DNA of 8,403 bases from Patescibacteria group bacterium (GTDB lineage: Bacteria; Patescibacteriota; Minisyncoccia; CAIUEV01; JAHKAQ01), in the NCBI GenBank assembly GCA_018825765.1, contig JAHKAQ010000065.1, positions 1-8,403 on the forward strand, read 5' to 3'. Of this stretch, positions 6,669 through 8,403 are shown piece after piece. Position numbers and translations under genes: made by a program. A model generated the notes under the pieces. The model worked only from the letters and a program-made list of their open reading frames with translations. It ran no database searches and had not been told where the DNA came from. Positions within the stretch are counted from its first letter, which is position 1; the number at the start of each line of letters is the position of its first letter.

Positions 6669-7109
6669 ATGCCTGAAAAAAATTCATCCAGGATTCAATT
6701 TAAAATAATCACTCCAGAAAAAGAAGTATTTAGCCAGGAAATTACCCAAGTAACCATGAGCACCATGGATGGCGAGATCACAGTCCTGCCTTTTCACGAA
6801 TCCCTGATAGGAGGTATTGAACCCGGAGAAATCTGCATTAAAACAAGCGACGGAGAACTTTATCTTTTAGCCGTCTCTTATGGATTTTTTGAAATAGAAA
6901 ACAATTCCGTAAAAGTCTTCGCCGACACGGCCGACCGGGCCGAGGAATTAAACGAACAAACCATCCTAAAAGCGAAACAAGAAGCAGAACAAGCCCTTAA
7001 GGAAAAAATAAACTCTGATCTTATTTCTGTTGAAGCGGAAATAAGGCTAAAAAAAGAACTGGCCAAATTACGGGTCCTGGAAAAATATAAAAAGACCAAA
7101 AAAAGATAA
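6669..7109 (+). CDS. atpC: ATP synthase F1 subunit epsilon
   Basis: The 146-residue rotor-foot subunit that links gamma to the c-ring and can inhibit ATP hydrolysis. The N-terminal beta sandwich (about 8-88) contains FKIITPEKEVFS and the conserved MDGEITVLPFHESLIGGIEPG (33-53), then VKVFADTADRAEEL (81-94), which leads into the C-terminal helical hairpin (about 92-146). The C-terminal helices are full length and end in a strongly basic run (KYKKTKKR), so the inhibitory domain appears to be retained. Length is slightly above the usual 130-140. It is the last gene of the operon: 110 nt of noncoding DNA with palindromic structure follow. Confidence 0.95.
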   Translation: MPEKNSSRIQFKIITPEKEVFSQEITQVTMSTMDGEITVLPFHESLIGGIEPGEICIKTSDGELYLLAVSYGFFEIENNSVKVFADTADRAEELNEQTILKAKQEAEQALKEKINSDLISVEAEIRLKKELAKLRVLEKYKKTKKR

Positions 7110-7118
7110 AGTTATTCT

Positions 7119-7134
7119 TAAGTCAGTGGACTTA
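7119..7134 (+). repeat. Small hairpin after atpC
   Basis: TAAGTC (7119-7124) and GACTTA (7129-7134) form a 6-bp stem with an AGTG loop, 9 nt downstream of the atpC stop. It is followed by AAAATATTTT, not a pure T-run. It may contribute to ending the atp transcript, but it is weak as an intrinsic terminator. Confidence 0.35.
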
Positions 7135-7137
7135 TAA

Positions 7138-7163
7138 AATATTTTCAGTATACTGAAAATATT
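7138..7163 (+). promoter_or_regulatory. Perfect 26-bp palindrome upstream of radC, candidate operator
   Basis: AATATTTTCAGTA followed directly by TACTGAAAATATT reads identically on both strands, with no spacer. It lies 28 nt after the atpC stop and 56 nt before the radC ATG. A possible -10 element, TATAAA (7133-7138), touches its left edge, so a dimeric regulator bound here would sit over a radC start site; no convincing -35 is visible. It does not match the classic E. coli LexA box (CTGT-N8-ACAG). As RNA it could fold into an AU-rich hairpin, but no U-tract follows, so an operator seems more likely than a terminator. Confidence 0.45.
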
Positions 7164-7219
7164 CTTCTATAACCTCGTTTAAATACAAAAAGACCCGGCC
7201 TTAATCGTTAAAAAACAAT

Positions 7220-8020
7220 ATGAGAAAAACTAACCGCCAGGTGCTTCCGTGCTTTGTTAACACTTATCTCCTGCGGCCCAATGACCTGATTTTTCAGGAC
7301 GATTCAAAAATCCAAAACAAAAATCACCAAAAATCAAAAAAATACATTTTAAAAATAAAAGACCTGGAAGAAGACGAGAAGCCCCGGGAGAAGCTAAAGA
7401 AAATCGGCCCCCAGGCGCTTTCCGTGGCTGAACTCCTGGCTGTATTTTTAAACGTCGGCACTAAAAAAGAAGACATTCTTTCCATGTCCAGCCGCATTCT
7501 TAAAGAATACGGTGAAAAAAACATGATAAGCCAGACTAACCCCTCTACACTGCAAAAAGAACTTGATATTCCTTTCACTAAAGCCTGCCAAATAATTGCC
7601 TGCTTTGAATTAGGACGCCGCTTCTTCCAAAGTAATAACGGCGGCCTGGCAACCATAAGAACCGCTCAAGATGTTTTCAACTATTTAAAGGACATGAGGA
7701 GTCTGCCCAAAGAACAACTGCGCGGCCTGTATCTAAACAGCCATTATCAGCTTATTCACGACGAAGTAATTTCAGTCGGCAGTTTAACCACTAATATTAT
7801 TCACCCCAGAGAAGTGTTTAAACCGGCCGTGGAATATTCAGCCGCCGCTGTGATCGTCGCTCACAATCATCCTTCAGGCAATGTAAAACCCACCAAATCA
7901 GACATTAAAACCACCAAGCAACTGGTCAAAGCCGGGAAAATTTTCGGCATCAATCTCCTGGATCACATAATCATCGCCGGCAATAATTTCAAAAGCATTC
8001 CGGTAAACTATTTTTGTTAA
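7220..8020 (+). CDS. radC: RadC-family JAB/MPN-domain protein
   Basis: A 266-residue protein. About 43-135 is the RadC N-terminal helix-hairpin-helix-like region, with DLEEDEKPREKLKKIG (48-63), ALSVAELLAVFLNVGT (66-81) and FTKACQIIACFELGRR. About 145-266 is the JAMM/MPN domain with the metal-binding signature HNHPSG (H215, H217) and downstream D228, plus E165 as the probable catalytic glutamate. RadC was named as a DNA repair protein, but its biochemical role is unsettled, and close relatives occur on mobile elements. Residues 1-42 precede the region where RadC normally starts and resemble nothing I recognise. No in-frame ATG exists between codon 1 and M89, so either the extension is real or a non-ATG start is used. 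The metal ligands are intact, so the domain is probably functional. Confidence 0.9.
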   Translation: MRKTNRQVLPCFVNTYLLRPNDLIFQDDSKIQNKNHQKSKKYILKIKDLEEDEKPREKLKKIGPQALSVAELLAVFLNVGTKKEDILSMSSRILKEYGEKNMISQTNPSTLQKELDIPFTKACQIIACFELGRRFFQSNNGGLATIRTAQDVFNYLKDMRSLPKEQLRGLYLNSHYQLIHDEVISVGSLTTNIIHPREVFKPAVEYSAAAVIVAHNHPSGNVKPTKSDIKTTKQLVKAGKIFGINLLDHIIIAGNNFKSIPVNYFC

Positions 8021-8038
8021 AACCTTATCAAAGATATT

Positions 8039-8338
8039 ATGAGTGCCAGCCAGCGCCTTAAAAAAACATACAGGATTAACAACAACTTTTTAATGACCAG
8101 CGACGGCCCGAATCAATCAATAAAAAGCATTGACTCCGAGGCAAAGGAATCTATTAGATTTCACGTTAGATCAAATGACTATTTTGCCACTCTAGCCACA
8201 GTCCTTGACCTTCTAAGGCAGGAGCAATCCCGAATAAATAAAAACCACCAGAAACTTTTGGAAAAACTAAGAGATGAACTAATGTTTCTCCAGCAATCTT
8301 ACCGCCTTAGAAGTTATAAAGGGTCTGTTGCCAAATAG
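8039..8338 (+). CDS. Hypothetical 99-residue helical protein, C-terminus ending in an inverted repeat
   Basis: Not recognised. It begins 18 nt after radC, so it may share that transcript. The N-terminal 40 residues are polar and basic (RLKKTYRINNNF). From about 40 to 92 there is a long predicted amphipathic helix, with ATLATVLDLLRQEQ and LLEKLRDELMFLQQSY, compatible with a small coiled-coil or helical-bundle protein. There is no signal peptide, membrane segment or cysteine. The last five codons (G95-K99) and the TAG stop coincide exactly with the left 18-bp terminal inverted repeat at 8321-8338. The native C-terminus may therefore have been cut or replaced by an insertion. Base composition resembles the neighbours. 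Function cannot be assigned. Confidence 0.6.
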   Translation: MSASQRLKKTYRINNNFLMTSDGPNQSIKSIDSEAKESIRFHVRSNDYFATLATVLDLLRQEQSRINKNHQKLLEKLRDELMFLQQSYRLRSYKGSVAK

Positions 8339-8403
8339 CATTTCTACTGCAATTTCCATTTTTCGGTCAAATTCGTAACGAAAGCCTATTTGGCAACAGA
8401 CCC
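8321..8403. mobile_element. 83-bp element with perfect 18-bp terminal inverted repeats (MITE-like), or one end of a larger repeat
   Basis: GGGTCTGTTGCCAAATAG (8321-8338) is the exact reverse complement of CTATTTGGCAACAGACCC (8386-8403). The 47-bp interior has no ORF and contains a small TTCGT-A-ACGAA inverted repeat (8372-8382). A CTGTTGC core just inside a GG start resembles the ends of IS6-type insertion sequences, but this is a weak similarity judged by eye. No target duplication can be tested because the window ends at the last base of the right repeat. Alternatives are a long hairpin such as a terminator, or an assembly artefact at a sequence end. Confidence 0.5.

Noticed and set aside
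7110..7219. Small gene, tRNA or other structured RNA between atpC and radC
   Set aside because: Apart from the hairpin and palindrome I see no cloverleaf, conserved RNA motif or credible ORF.
7324..7656. 110-codon open frame on the minus strand
   Set aside because: It lies antisense to radC, whose conserved motifs prove the + strand frame; the translated product shows no recognisable domain.
2..8338. UGA-to-glycine recoding (code 25), known in some Patescibacteria
   Set aside because: No conserved gene has an in-frame TGA, all keep full length with the standard code, and glycines in conserved motifs use GGN codons.
8321..8403. Inverted repeat as an ordinary Rho-independent terminator
   Set aside because: The arms are 18 bp but separated by 47 nt, the left arm lies inside coding sequence, and any following T-run is outside the window.
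1..8403. CRISPR array, toxin-antitoxin or defence genes
   Set aside because: No regularly spaced repeats and no matching protein motifs; radC alone is not evidence of a mobile or defence island.

Overview
The window is almost entirely one forward-strand gene cluster. It carries a complete F-type ATP synthase operon, preceded by the 3' end of a secF gene and followed by radC, a small unrecognised gene and a short inverted-repeat element at the extreme right edge. All supported genes lie on the + strand. The DNA is moderately AT-rich. The compact, lysine-rich proteins, the short delta subunit and the lack of Shine-Dalgarno sequences suggest a small-genome bacterium, most likely of the Patescibacteria (Candidate Phyla Radiation). 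That assignment is inference, because no rRNA or other phylogenetic marker is present.

Layout: 2-205 is the C-terminus of SecF. Positions 206-367 hold a near-consensus sigma-70-type promoter (211-238) and a leader of about 120 nt with an inverted repeat and a possible 19-codon leader ORF. Positions 368-7109 hold the operon in the order atpZ/I-like, atpB (a), atpE (c), atpF (b), atpH (delta), atpA (alpha), atpG (gamma), atpD (beta), atpC (epsilon), with gaps of 1-37 nt. Positions 7110-7219 form an intergenic region with a small hairpin and a perfect 26-bp palindrome. radC (7220-8020) and a 99-residue hypothetical gene (8039-8338) follow. Positions 8321-8403 are bounded by perfect 18-bp terminal inverted repeats, and the left one supplies the last five codons and the stop of the hypothetical gene.

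How it works together: the eight structural subunits make a whole F1Fo enzyme with catalytic and regulatory residues intact. The ion-coupling site of subunit c matches the Na+-type signature (E61-S62-T63 and Y66), with a second glutamate, E28, where Ilyobacter has Q32. This resembles the two-carboxylate c-ring described for Fusobacterium nucleatum, so a Na+-coupled synthase or pump is predicted. The upstream SecDF is itself a consumer of ion gradients.

The window is mainly conserved housekeeping sequence. I see no clear new defence or mobile system. The points most worth a second look are the c-subunit site, the terminal inverted-repeat element, the 26-bp palindrome before radC, and translation initiation without Shine-Dalgarno sequences.
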